Below are positions 12,900-27,310 of a stretch of DNA of 64,000 bases, one piece after another. The notes beneath the pieces are model-generated. The model had not been told where the DNA came from and made no database searches. It saw nothing but the letters and a program-made list of their open reading frames with translations. Both the position numbers and the translations under genes were made by a program. The stretch is from Nymphaea colorata (taxonomy: Eukaryota > Streptophyta > Magnoliopsida > Nymphaeales > Nymphaeaceae). Every line of letters starts with the position of its first letter. The stretch's first letter is position 1. The DNA lies in assembly GCF_008831285.2 (NCBI RefSeq), contig NC_045149.1, positions 10,132,417 through 10,196,416 of the forward strand. Reading direction: 5' to 3'.

Positions 12900-14259
12900 T
12901 TATGTTATATTAACAAATGTATATTTTGTTAATTTTTAGTCGAAAGGCCGAGTCTAAGCTCAGCTTTCAGGTGTCCGACCAGGCCATGCCTATGCCACCG
13001 ACTTCAAATACGGAGGAATGCATGTTGGGTACATTGAAAGATAGGGAGAAGGATGGTGGCTTCTATTTTCAACCAAGTTGTAGGCATGAAACACTTATTC
13101 TACTCACCCAATTTTTTTTATTTTTTTTTTACTGTTTTCTCATATTTCTAATTTCCTTTTTTTATTGTATTCTTTTACATTTGTACTTTCCAAAATTATC
13201 ATTTTCTACTTGGTGCACTAATAAAGAAAGAAAAAACAACTTGAACATAGTTTATTTTTTAGCTGATTTCACTCGCTATGCAATGGAGAGACATACTAAA
13301 GAAGGGTAAAAAAAGGGAGATTGTGGCGTAGCTATATACAAAGGCAAGAGATGGTGCTTTACTGGCAGTAAGTTTTTGAATGTGATTTACCTTGGTGCGG
13401 TAAAATAAAGGCACCAGCTGTCTAACCGTACCCTTAAAAGGAGAGATGGCCATGGGGGAGAAAAGGATGGCAATGATAGGAGTACCGGAATCCTTCCAAA
13501 CAGTGAACACAATAATTTAATCAAAAAGAAGAACGAAGAATTTAAAACCAGAGAGAGAAAACGGAGAACCAAATGAATTTTTTAAAATGCAACATTCGCT
13601 TTATTTGACCGCACGTGAGACGTGTATATATATCCGTAGTGCAATCAATTGACCACCGTTCACCTCCTCTCTCTCTCTCTCATGTGATTTTCAATCCCCA
13701 GACCTTTTCTTCTTTCTCACTTTCTCTCTCTGCCCCCACCACACGTGAAAAGCGCAATGTTATTCAGTGCTTTTGCTGTGGTGCCATTAAAGTGATTTTT
13801 TCCACTCTAACACTTAAAAAACTTTTTATTTAGCTTTTAACATTATATATACATATACATACTAATTGCAATAATAATGGTGAATGACTATTGGAGTCAC
13901 CCAATCAGGTAGTTCGGTTCATCATAGTAAAATAAGAAAAAAAAAATTGAACTAATGTTAGATAGCATAAATATCTATCACATTTTTTCTTTTTATTTTT
14001 CTCTCAAATGTTCATGACAGTAAATCAAATGACGCTCACGAGTAAGTTGAACAACTTTGGATTTTCATATACATACATACATATATATATATTGAATGTT
14101 ATCAAATGTTTAAATATATGACTAAATGCACTATAAACCATCATTAAAAACACTATAAACAGTCATTATATCATGAAACTGTTGCTAGTGCTTTAATTGT
14201 ATGTTTTTTTGAGCAATATTTTTAACTATTTTGTTATTTGGCCAACCACATTGGTTGGC

Positions 14260-14295
<36 letters not shown>

Positions 14296-15121
14296 GTTTG
14301 GGCACGAAAATCTCCAACTTTTTATAGCACACTATCTAATACATTGCACCTTCTAATCACATTTGTTCGCTGCAATGCATCGAGTGGCTATGATTGGATA
14401 GCATAAGATTTCAATTCCTCGGAAATTTCTTCAGCCATTGGAATGGTCCTACCTCTCACACATGGCCTGCTGGCACAAGTATTGTCTAGGCGGATTGATT
14501 ATCAATAGCGACCAATGCAACATGTGTCCGCTCAAGAGCTGGCCATAGCATTCCAAAATTTCTCTGACCATCTTCTAAGCCTAAATTAATGGTGTCTTTT
14601 ATCAGTGGGGGAGGCCGAATAGTAGTGTAAACTCACCCTATGACCAATATGTTATGGCAATCACAACGGCCCCCTTGTACATTCCATTGGCTTCGTAAAG
14701 TTACTATTCTCCACGCATTCGATTATCAAGTCCGATCATCCAATGGTGCGGAACCAACCAACAGATATAATCGTTTCTGATTAGACACAATCTACGTACA
14801 TCTTTCGACATTCGCGAGACTCTACTTACTTGCTCATCATTGTGGTAGGACCTTCCCTTTTGCTTTCACTACATGAATGTGGACTACTACATTCGTAATT
14901 TGTGGTCTAATCAGAGAACATCTTGCCTCTAATATAAGATTTGTTGAAAGTAAAATTCGGGAAAATGAACCTATTGTAGGGAAAACACTTCAACAAGTGA
15001 TGCAAGGGCATCCTGTATTGCTAACAGAATACCCATTTTTCATAGATTTTGCATTATGACATTTCAACCTATTTTCAGTGGAACTGCAAGAAACTTGTTT
15101 AGATCGATCGGTTTGTAACGG
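12900..15121. other. No gene recognised
   Basis: Mixed AT-rich sequence. Two CACGTG hexamers (near 13612 and 13742) and a CT run (about 13664-13682) give 13600-13760 a promoter-like look, but no credible coding sequence follows. A (TA)n(GA)n microsatellite is at about 14262-14295. Confidence 0.35.
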
Positions 15122-15306
15122 CAGAGGCGGAGTTAAGGGAGGGCCTGCATGAGCCCTAGCCCCATCTTAATCTAAAAAAAAAAAATTACATGTAAATTTT
15201 AGTTGTCTTATATATAGATTTTGAAAAAAATGATATTTTGACCTGTGTCAAAATTTAGAAACTTTAATTTTATCTTCCTCATAAAAAATTTCAGGTTCTG
15301 CTCCTG
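15122..15306 (+). mobile_element. hAT-like MITE with CAGRGGCGGAG ends
   Basis: Left end CAGAGGCGGAGTTAAG, right end AGGTTCTGCTCCTG (reverse complement CAGGAGCAGAACCT), length 185 bp, with an A-run after the left end. This resembles the CAGGGGCGGAG termini of plant Tip100-type hAT elements. Flanks TGTAACGG and CATTATGG are at best an eroded 8-bp target duplication. A relative starts at 25994. Confidence 0.6.
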
Positions 15307-15589
15307 CATTATGGATTCCATGGACACCGATGGAGATCCATTGGTTGTTCATAAAATGGCCGTTCATATACCTTTTGGAAGCTCAAGCAGAAGGTCGTTT
15401 ACTTATGTTTTTGTAAAATTCATAAGATCTATTGTCGGACTTGATTCCTATCTTTAGATCCATGGCTTTTCCCATCAGCCATGAACAATTCTACTATAAT
15501 CAAACTTTTCGTCAACCTAAACCTCAAATTTTAAAATAAATACATCATTTTGAATCTAAAATCGGAGTCTATCTATGGAATTTTTTGAA

Positions 15590-15960
15590 TAAGATTCTGG
15601 CGGCCGCCCATCTCGAAAGGGAGACCGAGGGCATTGTTACCTTGGAGATGGCAAGGTCAGTGGTGGGGCCAGCTGCGGGTCGGGCCCACCGGGAAGTCTG
15701 GTCCAATCCAGTGGGTGGAAAGGGCACGTGGTGGGCATCTCCCGTGATTCGGAGGGGAAAGGAGAATGGGGCCCACCAACGGAAGGGGGAGGACAATTTG
15801 TCCAATAGGGGAGGCAAGCGTGTGGGCTGCTCGTCCTCCAGCGCCTTTATTCCACAGTTCCCCTGATTCTCCTTGTCGGCTTCCCACTTCCATCGCTCTT
15901 AATTTGCCTATCCAATCTTAAATTTTCGATTATAAAGTGTCTTTACACACTGCAGCATCC
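15590..15960 (+). promoter_or_regulatory. Promoter-like GC-rich island without a recognisable gene
   Basis: A sharply GC-richer block within AT-rich sequence contains GGGCCCACC and GGGGCCCACC (TCP-type sites), a G-box CACGTG at about 15725, CCAAT boxes near 15700 and 15800, and TATAAAG at about 15932. This combination is characteristic of plant promoters. Open frames across it on both strands have no recognisable domain and look like products of composition. No gene could be found downstream, so it may drive a non-coding transcript or be a relic. Confidence 0.35.
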
Positions 15961-16835
15961 ATATCTCCTTGTTTTTTTTTTTCCTTTTTTTAATTACACA
16001 AATAGTTTAAAATATTTTAAATTACTTAAAATCCAAAAGAAAGAAAAAAAACCGCTGGTATCTGCCAATGTTAAAAACACTAGTTTGGTCCGAGGGGCGG
16101 ACAAGAACCAGTTCACTTAGCCTTTATAATGATACCCTTAATCTCAAAACCAATACTTCTCAATACGGTAACTAGATTAGCATTCTCCATGATTTAAACT
16201 GAGGATGAAGCTACAACACACCACCCAACTCGACTGGTTAAAAGAGAGAGAGAGAGGGAGAGAAGAATTTCAAACCTGGTTTTGAATGTGTTTTAGGTGT
16301 AAAATTTAAATTAAAGAAGGAAAATAAGAAAATGATGAGAGCAAACAGAAGCTTATTAGGCTTACTAAATAGTTGAATGTCTACAATAAAAAAATTATAA
16401 ATTAATCTCTTGATTGTTAGTTGCTGGTCGGATTGAGCTATCAGTAAGCCTTGTTTTTTAGTAGAAGATTATGTGCGGGTGGTTGTTGACGATAATTGAT
16501 GTTAATCATCTTAGAGATCATCTTGATGGCTCGGTTTTCTTTTAAAGGAAGTCGATTGTCGATTCCCACATATGGATTCATGGCTTCTGGGGATGCTGAG
16601 CAAATTGAGAAGTGCTCTGGTTTCTTTTTAATTGTTTACTTTGGAGAAATTACTTTTGGTGTGAAACTCTCAAAGTCATATCCTTATATTCCTAGAGTTT
16701 TACCTTCCTTCGATACATGAATACACCTAATATATGTATATCTCATTCTAATTTAGGTGTCACACTTACCACCGTTTGCATCTCAAAATAGTAAGTTACC
16801 AAGCGTCATGCATGCCTCTATTTGTAGCCCAAAAG
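15961..16835. other. No gene recognised
   Basis: AT-rich sequence with short GA runs (about 16240-16260). The open frame at 16496-16720 has no recognisable domain. Confidence 0.4.
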
Positions 16836-16935
16836 AGTAATGACAATCACAGGATTTGAACCTGAAACCTCTTAAATATTGTGAACTGCCTTGCCACGAG
16901 TTGGCGCTATGCCCTTTGAGGCAACATTACTCCAT
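16836..16935 (-). mobile_element. tRNA-derived SINE-like copy
   Basis: On the minus strand the sequence begins GCCTCAAAGGGCATAGCG and contains a good pol III B box, GGTTCAAATCC, about 50 bases further on. The same head, GGCCTCAAAGGGCATAGCG, occurs in a second minus-strand copy at about 25035-25125. The reading does not fold into a canonical tRNA cloverleaf, so I call it SINE-like rather than a tRNA gene. Confidence 0.45.
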
Positions 16936-17339
16936 TATTCCAAACTGAGCTGCATGTATTTAGATGCTCTTCCAGGTTCAACGGTCATCTATGCATGAAT
17001 ACTTTTGGACCTTGGCTGGACCAAGCTGGAAATAATTAAGTCAAGCCGGCTACAATGTGATTCAAAATGTTTCATGAAATGTTTTTGTGGTAGTAAGAGA
17101 TTTAACTGAAAAATGGGAAAGGGATCTAAAGGCAAAACTTCTTTTTCAGAAAAAGGGGAACCAAAGTAACCACATGTAATATAATACCAAAAAATTACTT
17201 TAAATGTTTCTAGTTACTTGAATCCATAATTATAGTTATGTTCTGTTAGAATATAAAGTGGCTGCTTATCCACACATGCTTGAGCTCATCCCTAGTCTTG
17301 TCTATAGGTCAATCGATCTGCAACCAATATCAAAAGAAA

Positions 17340-17408
17340 CGAGTCCGAACACTGGGCTCGATCGAGTCCGAACACTGGGCTCGATCGAGTCCGAACACTG
17401 GGCTCGAT
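17340..17408 (+). repeat. Three perfect 23-bp tandem repeats
   Basis: Three identical units beginning CGAGTCCGAACACTGGGC occur head to tail. Each junction creates the palindrome CTCGATCGAG. The copies are identical, so the expansion is recent. Confidence 0.9.
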
Positions 17409-20589
<3,181 letters not shown>

Positions 20590-21200
20590 GACAAAGCCAC
20601 AACCACCCACCTCTTCTTTCTCTCTCTAGATCTACCTCTCTCTGGATGCTTTATCTCAGTTCTTTCTATACCTTTTGAGAACTTGTCCATTATGAGCTAA
20701 TCCAAATCCAAGAAACATCATTTCGTGATCTCTTGCTAGATTTTGCCCTTTATCTATAAGCGGTTTCCTTAGCTGCATCGATCTTCCTCCACCATCCAGA
20801 AGTGTACTGGCCACTAAATTTCTTTGGATCGAGTTTTCTTGTGTTCTACACGAGCACTTACCCTTTTGATCAGAGTCCGTCGATAATAAAATGGAAGAAG
20901 ATTTTTCCTTCTTTTATTTCGCAGAGATTCAAACAAGCAAGCAACTTATGATCATGATAGCTAGTGCGAGAAATAATAAGTAAGAAGATGCTTAATGATG
21001 TCGATAGTCAGACCAATTTCACAATAGAAAATTTCAGACAATCCAATCTAGCTTTGAAAGTATGTCGTAGAAGACGAGAGAGAAGAGCAGAAAGTCATGG
21101 GATCAATAGTGACTGCCAAATGCAGCTTATTGATCTTCTTGGAGATCTAGAGGAGCAGGAACAGTAGAGAGTTGCAGAAGTTATAGCAGATCATGTTCAT
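20590..21200 (+). other. CT-rich leader-like stretch and unassigned sequence
   Basis: About 20610-20650 is rich in TCTCTCTC and resembles a plant 5' leader. A 67-codon open frame at 20964-21167 follows but has no recognisable domain. I do not call a gene. It lies downstream of the DVL gene, which is on the opposite strand. Confidence 0.25.
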
Positions 21201-21425
21201 TAATAATAGAGTAAATATAACAAATGGTTCTCTTGACTAGAAAAAGAAGCAGTTCTTCTTTCTAATCTTATATATCCACAACTCCTGTTTACTTGTTTCT
21301 GGGGGCACTTCAGAGAGTATCCTCACGGTGGTGGCCAGGGGCATAGCGGCAGCGACAGCAGCGACGGCCGCAGTGAAGAAGGAGGAGGCGCTGATGATGA
21401 TAATGACGGTAGTTGATGGCCGGAG

Positions 21426-21647
21426 CTAGGAATCGGAACAGTCGTGCCAGCAGACGAGCATGGCGAGGCAGCGGCGGAGGATGTAGAACCGAGCCCTCTG
21501 CTCCTTCACGAGACTGCCGCACCGTCTGCCGAAGGACCTCTCTTCCTCGGCCTCCGCCTCCGCAGCGGAGGAAGAGGAGGCGGATGTCTGCTCCGGCTCT
21601 CGGACGCGTCGCCGGCCCCACATCCTCCATTTCTGCTCAACGGGCAT
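21426..21647 (-). CDS. DVL: DEVIL/ROTUNDIFOLIA (RTFL)-like small polypeptide
   Basis: The frame encodes 73 residues in one exon. Residues 38-73 match the conserved DVL/RTF domain: a basic-Cys start (RRC, 41-43), then [15 protein letters not shown] (46-60), the hydrophobic MLVCWH stretch (63-68), and the family-typical SDS ending at the stop. The N-terminus is variable, with an SSSS run and an acidic EAEAEEE patch (30-36), as is usual for the family. DVL/RTFL peptides restrain polar cell proliferation and elongation in aerial organs and associate with the plasma membrane; this is family knowledge. The ATG at 21645-21647 is the start because an in-frame TAG lies three codons upstream. Met9 is an alternative start. 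Plus-strand frames over the same bases are shadows produced by the high GC content. The family assignment is confident; the specific orthologue is not determined. Confidence 0.93.
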   Translation of the reverse strand: MPVEQKWRMWGRRRVREPEQTSASSSSAAEAEAEEERSFGRRCGSLVKEQRARFYILRRCLAMLVCWHDCSDS

Positions 21648-21751
21648 GGATGCCTATAAATGGCTCCGGCGATCGGAATGAGTGTTCTATCTCTCTCGCC
21701 TCACTCTAATCTGCCGAAGGGTAAGAGAACGCCATTATGCATGATTCCCCT

Positions 21752-21756
21752 CTTAT

Positions 21757-21759
<3 letters not shown>
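21752..21759 (-). promoter_or_regulatory. TATA box of the DVL gene
   Basis: On the minus strand the sequence reads TTGTATATAAGAGGGG, a strong plant TATA box about 105 bases upstream of the DVL ATG. This predicts a start near 21725 and a 5' leader of roughly 75-80 bases. A (GA)n run on the minus strand (plus 21764-21789) lies just upstream, a common feature of plant core promoters. Confidence 0.65.
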
Positions 21760-21789
<30 letters not shown>

Positions 21790-22269
21790 AAAATATATAT
21801 ATATATATTAAATTTATACATAATGAAAGTATTTATGTTATGTATATATAAATATTTATAAGCGAGAGACTCTCATGCTCAAAGTCTTATCACCGAAACT
21901 TTCCACACCATTTTTTAAGTCATTGACATCTGTACGCTTCATTTGTTTAGTAGAAAGTTAAAGGCTCATCGTAGTGCTGTCTGAGTTGACGGGGAGAGAG
22001 AGAGAGAGGGGAAAGAAGGGCTAAGTTTTCAACGGCTTAAAAGTATTAGTCCGGCGCGTGTTCCAAAAGTTCTCCTAGTTAAGAACATTACATTTTCCTT
22101 GTATATATATATAGATCTTTGTCAACGACTAAAACTTTAAAATTTGTCTTTAAATTACATTAATGATAGTTTATATACCAAGAACAATTATAGTGATTTT
22201 AGTTACGATTTATAATTTTTTAGTGATAATTTTTAAAATTATGTTGGTCTAACAAGTATCTGGCATTTG

Positions 22270-22353
<84 letters not shown>

Positions 22354-22421
22354 TATAAAGAGAAAGAGAAAAAGAAAGAGGATCAAATGTAAATATATCA
22401 GCCAAAACAGATGATTAAAAA
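21790..22421. repeat. AT-rich sequence with (TA)n microsatellite
   Basis: No gene. Holds a 75-base (TA)n run at 22275-22349 followed by a GA-rich segment. The minus-strand open frame across it is spurious. Confidence 0.7.
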
Positions 22422-23050
22422 CAATGGTGGAGCCGGTAGGGGACATGGCCCCCCTCAAAAATTATATACATGTATTTTTTTTAAATTTTGAAATTATAGT
22501 TCAGCATCTTGATAAAAAAAAATCAAAACCAAAGAAGAGAAGGCAGAATGAGTGGAAGGGGGAGTAAAAAGACACAAAGGAGGGAGAGAGGGTTGTCTCA
22601 GAAATTTGTTATTTGAATGGAGAAAACAAGATTTTTTTTTTCTTTTTGTGGAGAATAAAAAATGCAGAAATGGCTGCACAAATACCAAAAAAAGTGCAAT
22701 CTATGGAAGGAATAACGACAACAAGTCTTTGTGTCGAATATACCAACATACCGATTAAAACTTTGTGGAACGAAATTACCATCCCGTCCTTTAACATACC
22801 CCGTCCTACCTAATCGCACACAAAGCGTGAACTTACACTTATAAAGTTGATTGGTGTACCTTTCTTTCAAAATTCTAACACTATAAATGCAATCCTATGC
22901 TCTAGAAAACCTATCACCCAACCTTGGATGGGTTCCTTTAAATACATAAAATGGAGGAGTCATATTGTAATTTTTCTGATTTAAATATTCGTGTTTTTTT
23001 AAATTTTATAATTAGAGTCTCCTAAACAGAATTTTCTGGCTCCGCCCGTG
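22422..23050 (+). mobile_element. hAT-like MITE, about 630 bp
   Basis: Left end CAATGGTGGAGCCGG and right end CTGGCTCCGCCCGTG (reverse complement CACGGGCGGAGCCAG) form imperfect terminal inverted repeats of the CAGGGGCGGAG type. Flanks GATTAAAA and GATGAAGT agree at five of eight positions, consistent with an eroded 8-bp duplication. The interior has no transposase frame. The left end resembles sequence at 55126-55170. Confidence 0.6.
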
Positions 23051-23236
23051 GATGAAGTTTAGTAAGAACTAAAAATTTGACCTTTAAAACTTAAGATTGA
23101 TCATATAGTCCTTGGTTAGAGAAAAACTACTCTATCATTTGGTATATATATTTTCAAGTCTCAGTGGTGATCAGAAACTCATGGACATTAGCAATGCAAC
23201 AAGAGGGTCCATGGAGTGGAGGGGGCCACATGGTCA

Positions 23237-23430
23237 AGGGCGAAGCCAGGATTTTTTTTTTTTTTTTGTGGGCGGAACAGTCCAACTTTTAGATCTAAAT
23301 AGGGCCAAACTGAATTTGAATCTAAACAATACATCTGTCAACTAAAAAATTTTAATTTTTTCAATATAATTTTTTTTTCTAATTGGCTAGGGTTGACCCT
23401 CCCTCTTCTTCCACCCCTGCGCTGCCCACA
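23237..23430 (+). mobile_element. Degraded hAT-like MITE
   Basis: Left end GGGCGAAGCCAGGATT followed by a T-run, with a right part CCACCCCTGCGCTGCCCAC. Same family style as the neighbours, but the ends are degraded and no target duplication is visible. Confidence 0.35.
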
Positions 23431-23929
23431 CCAACTTGACAAAATTAGTTTAATATATATGTTAATGTTTTTGATATATTTGATCGTCATGCATATAAGT
23501 GCCATAAACAAATTAAAAGTATTGAATGAATGCTTCACTAAAAAAAATTTTTTGACCCACCAAAGAGAATCTTATGGCCCATTACTAACCCATTAATCCC
23601 AACACTGCAAGTTCTGCTTTTGTTTCAAGAAATTCGGCTGAATGTTTATGGAAAATATATATATATGGTTTCATTAATTTTCCTAGTATAGAAATGATTA
23701 TTTAGTAAAAATTTATTAGAGTAGTTTTTATCTTGAATTTATATCCAACTAGGAGACTTAGTTCTATGAGCTAGTTTTACATTTCTTTACATATATTTTC
23801 CCGACGAAGATCCCTCTATGCATCACCAACTACCTATAGACTGGCCTTTTTCTAATCAATTGATAATTAAAGTCATTGAATGCCCTTTAATACTCCTCAG
23901 TTCTCATATAGTAACTCTACTATTTAGTG

Positions 23930-24200
23930 CCCTAAGGAAACAGACAAGTCTCTAGTTCGAATCTCGTGGGTGCTATACTGTAGACGGGCTTGTAGCATCA
24001 TAAAGTTGACATATTGACGCATGGAGGACTCCATACTCTAGGCCCCAACGCCTTTGTATCCTAAGAATAAAAGAAAGGAAGTTGAGGTTCGACTCTAGCT
24101 TGGGCAGTGGGCCTCTCTCTACTCACACGTGTGCCGTGTGCGAGATTTCTTGTGACATCACATCAACTTGGTGACATTGACAGGTGGCATAACCCCTAGA
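23930..24200 (+). mobile_element. tRNA-derived SINE-like sequence
   Basis: Two B-box-like motifs occur on the plus strand: AGTTCGAATCT near 23956 and GGTTCGACTCT near 24087. The surrounding text resembles the body of the minus-strand SINE-like copy at 25035-25125. The A box and boundaries are not clear. Confidence 0.3.
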
Positions 24201-24393
24201 CTCTATGGACAACCAGCATTATTTGGTATCAATACTAGTTGGTGAAACCCTTGGGCTTGAAGTGAATGGTCATTTTCCTTTTTCTTTTCCTTTTCTAAAA
24301 AATCTACCACAGTGGTGCTATGGAATCTAGTTTAAGAAGGGCTTGCATTTCATTTTTTTTAATCTAAATTAATTCACTTAAAAGTTAAAGGGG

Positions 24394-24566
24394 GGGCGCT
24401 TGGATGTAGCCTCAAAATTAATTTCTAGAGGTAAAAAATGTTGTTCCTTTCACAATAATGCCATTTCAGCCATTTTTGGATGATACCAAAAATGAATTTA
24501 GCAAAAAATTCATTTAAAAAAAAAAAAGTTTTTCGAAAGGGAATGAATATAACCAAGCATCCCCCA
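24394..24566 (+). mobile_element. Putative short MITE (GCTTGGATG ends)
   Basis: Left end GGGCGCTTGGATGTAGCC and right end AACCAAGCATCCCCC form an imperfect terminal inverted repeat around an AT-rich interior of about 170 bp. The style resembles the element at 41764-42053. No target duplication established. Confidence 0.35.
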
Positions 24567-25034
24567 TGCTATTCATAACAAAATGCGGGTTTTGGTCCGA
24601 TTAGCAAACATAAAAGCCAGTTCTTCAATACTTTAATACTGATTTAAAAAAACCATTCTCTAAAAACTAGTTTTTGCATAACCAATTTTTTGTGTGTGTG
24701 TTACCCAACCTGACGTCTAGTAGCTACAACAACAAATAACACTTTTAAGAACGGCTAGAAACTGATTCTAAAAGCACCGATGGTCGTTCCTAAAAGTAAT
24801 TAGCAACATTCAAACTTTTGTTTTTAAAGTGATTCTTAAAAGTGGAACTCCTAATTAATTTTAGAACCAGTCGCGATTGATCCTAATTAAGATTCATTCC
24901 GGGCAAGCGAGAGGTATTAATTCCACCACTTGAAAAAAGCCCGAAAGCCGCTCATTCCCACTGCTTCTACTGAGTTGTGTCGATGTAAGCGATAGCAATA
25001 GTGCATCATTCAACTTGGATGTCGCGTCCTACCA

Positions 25035-25130
25035 CTTTAAGACACAGGAACATAATGCCCACAAGAATCGAACTAGAGACCTGCCTGCATACAGACCCCT
25101 AACTTGACCAGCTACGCTATGCCCTTTGAG
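25035..25130 (-). mobile_element. tRNA-derived SINE-like copy
   Basis: The minus strand begins GGCCTCAAAGGGCATAGCG, then GTAGCTGGTCAAG (A-box-like), and has the B box TAGTTCGATTCTTGTGG about 45 bases on. The head is shared with the copy at 16836-16935, which supports a dispersed pol III-derived family. Confidence 0.5.
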
Positions 25131-25252
25131 GCCCTACTTAAGATTCATTACAACCGCTCTTACATGTGGGTTCCTAACAATCCAACTTTTCTTAATACTT
25201 CATCCAATCACTTTTAAGAACAATGTTTATATATATATATATTGGAAAGTTG

Positions 25253-25620
25253 TTAAAAAACCTGTCCATTTGGGCAAGAGACAAAAACTAGACCCATTAA
25301 AATTAATTATTAAACTATTATTTTTGCAATCCAACCTTATAGATAGATCTTAAGAGCTATTTGATGAGAAACATATTTTAAGTTAGTTATTTTTTTTTTC
25401 ACTTAAATCATGTTTTCTTAATAGTGAAAAAATAAACAGCTCTAATAACATCAAAGTTTTGATAATAAATATTTCAATTTTTTTTATAAAAATGACTTAA
25501 AAAAATGATTTATATTAAATTAGTGTTTATAAACACATTAGAAGGATCACATTTTTGTTATAACATTTTTTAACATGAATTTAAGAGGGCTGGTTTTTAC
25601 CCCTTACATAAGTGGTTTGG

Positions 25621-25684
<64 letters not shown>
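25253..25684 (+). mobile_element. Micron-like MITE, family M2, copy 3, plus (TA)n
   Basis: Near full-length copy. It has the left terminal repeat CCATTTGGGCAAGAGACAAA, the interior ACCTTATAGATAG, TTTATAAACACATTAGAAGG and TTTTAACATGAATTTAAG, and the right terminal repeat TACCCCTTACATAAGTGG, which is approximately the inverse of the left. A short (TA)n lies on the left (25231-25240) and a 60-base (TA)n directly abuts the right end (25624-25684). Confidence 0.65.
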
Positions 25685-25686
<2 letters not shown>

Positions 25687-25993
25687 AAGTTTTTTTTTTT
25701 TCATGGAGTCCAATCGATGAAATGAGAAGCAATTGAGCAGATACAAATAGATGTGAAACCATCAGACATTGAGCACTTCACCAAGCACATGGATCTTAAA
25801 GCTCCACTCCGGTGATGGCTGAATGTTGAGAGTCATCTTCCCATTTGCATATCGTTTCATAGAACATTTGCCCAAAATATCAATCAAATACAGCAGGGCA
25901 AGTGTTTATGGGCACCATACTCACTCAGCTGCAAGTTATAATGTTAAATTGCTTCTGGATGTTGCATGCCATTCACACACACAAATTTTTATG

Positions 25994-26165
25994 CAGGGGC
26001 AGAGCCAAGGTAGGGCTCACATGAGCTCTGGTTCCACCAAAGTTTTTTTTTTTTTAAATTTACATGAAATTTTTAAAAATTTCACCTGTTTTATATAACA
26101 ATATTTTGGCCCTAGTCTTAGAAACTTTAATTTGACCCTCTCATAAAAGATTTCTATCTCTATGG
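25994..26165 (+). mobile_element. hAT-like MITE with CAGGGGCAGAG end
   Basis: Left end CAGGGGCAGAGCCAAGG, then TAGGGCTCACATGAGC and a T-run. The interior parallels the MITE at 15122-15306 (a shared GAAACTTTAATTT block and CTCATAAAAGATTTC). The right end is eroded, so the boundary is approximate. Confidence 0.5.
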
Positions 26166-26375
26166 ATTCATAGTCACCTGCAGAATAGGGAAAAAGAGAG
26201 GGAGAGATGTCAGAAATTCTGCAACTAAGACTCTAGCTGCACTTATATTGAACTAATGATAAGAATCTACTCTGCAATAAACAACTATTTACTGTGCAAA
26301 TGATTCAAACCCTCGAGTATCAATAGTGCCCCAAAGCTGAGCCGATCAATAGAAAGAGGGAGATCAAGAGTTCGA

Positions 26376-27310
26376 TCGACACCACAAAAAATCTAATAAT
26401 GATTGACAGATACAAAGTAAACCGTCAGTGAAGGTCCGGTTCACTGACGAGAGAGAAAACGCGATAGTACAGAGCATTTTTACCAACGAGTATGGAAAGT
26501 CGACAGAAAAGCTCGCCATTTACTGAGAGTACATAAAAAGAACGTCGACGATGAAAACTGTATGAACACCGACGGAAAGGCCTATACTAACCGTTGATCA
26601 AGTCGACAGTTTTTTACCTTCAGTGGCCAAATGAGGTGGCTAACCTTTTAGGACTCACTTTTTTATCGTTAATTTGTAATTTAACCATGCAAGAAAACCA
26701 ATTTAATTTTTTGGCTATTGTAATCCTGAAACCAGTCTTTATTGCAAAAACTCACGGCTATGTGACTGAAATTTGTAATTTAAAGCATATTAGCAGATTC
26801 ATCACTGCCCATCGCGCCTCCCTGTTGTCTACCTCTCCCCCTTACTGCTTGCACAATCACAAATTAGGGTTTCAATAACCATCGGGTTTGCATGAGGCAT
26901 CTGAGTTTACTGTAAGTAATCTCTCTGGATTGTTCATCTTTCTTGTATCACTTGCTTTCTCGGGTTTCCTTGCCGCATAGATCTATATCACGCACAAATT
27001 GCACGATCATGCTGCTTTGTTTCTTTCTCGCGCTACAAGAAACAGATGCTTTCCTGATGGGCTGAATTTGTCAGCACAAAAGAAGAAGCCGTCAGTATAG
27101 GCATTGGTGATGGATTGTGCAGTCCGTCAGTGTAGATGTTGTCACTGAAACTTTCACGTCAGTGTTCTTCAACTTTTGCTGATGGATTCCTGCAGCAATA
27201 AAACCCTGACCTTTAAACTCTTTAAAGAGCTCGTTGGTGAAGGTGCATTACGCTGACATCAAGATTGCTCATCAGTAAACATACTTTTATAGGATCGGAG
27301 GAAGGTGTAG
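26376..27310. mobile_element. CACTA-like terminal/subterminal repeat sequence
   Basis: Two sites resemble CACTA ends: CACCACAAAAAATC at about 26381 and CGCTACAAGAAACAG at about 27030. Each is followed by subterminal CCGTCAGTG/CACTGACGG-type repeats (around 26414-26440 and 27090-27160), the arrangement seen in plant CACTA transposons. No transposase frame lies between them. Whether they are one element, two nested ones, or one end of a larger element is unresolved. Confidence 0.4.

Noticed and set aside
12917-13309. 130-codon plus-strand open frame
   Set aside because: Low-complexity Phe/Leu/Tyr-rich middle from a T-rich tract and no homology recognised.
15569-15893. Open frames of 78-93 codons on both strands
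   Set aside because: Overlapping frames on both strands in a GC-rich promoter-like island with no recognisable domain.
16836-16935. Functional tRNA gene
   Set aside because: A B box is present, but I could not make acceptor and anticodon stems pair. Together with the second copy at 25035 this fits a SINE better.
21310-21709. Arg-rich open frames overlapping the DVL gene on both strands
   Set aside because: They are shadows of the GC-rich DVL coding sequence; only the 73-codon minus frame has a conserved domain.
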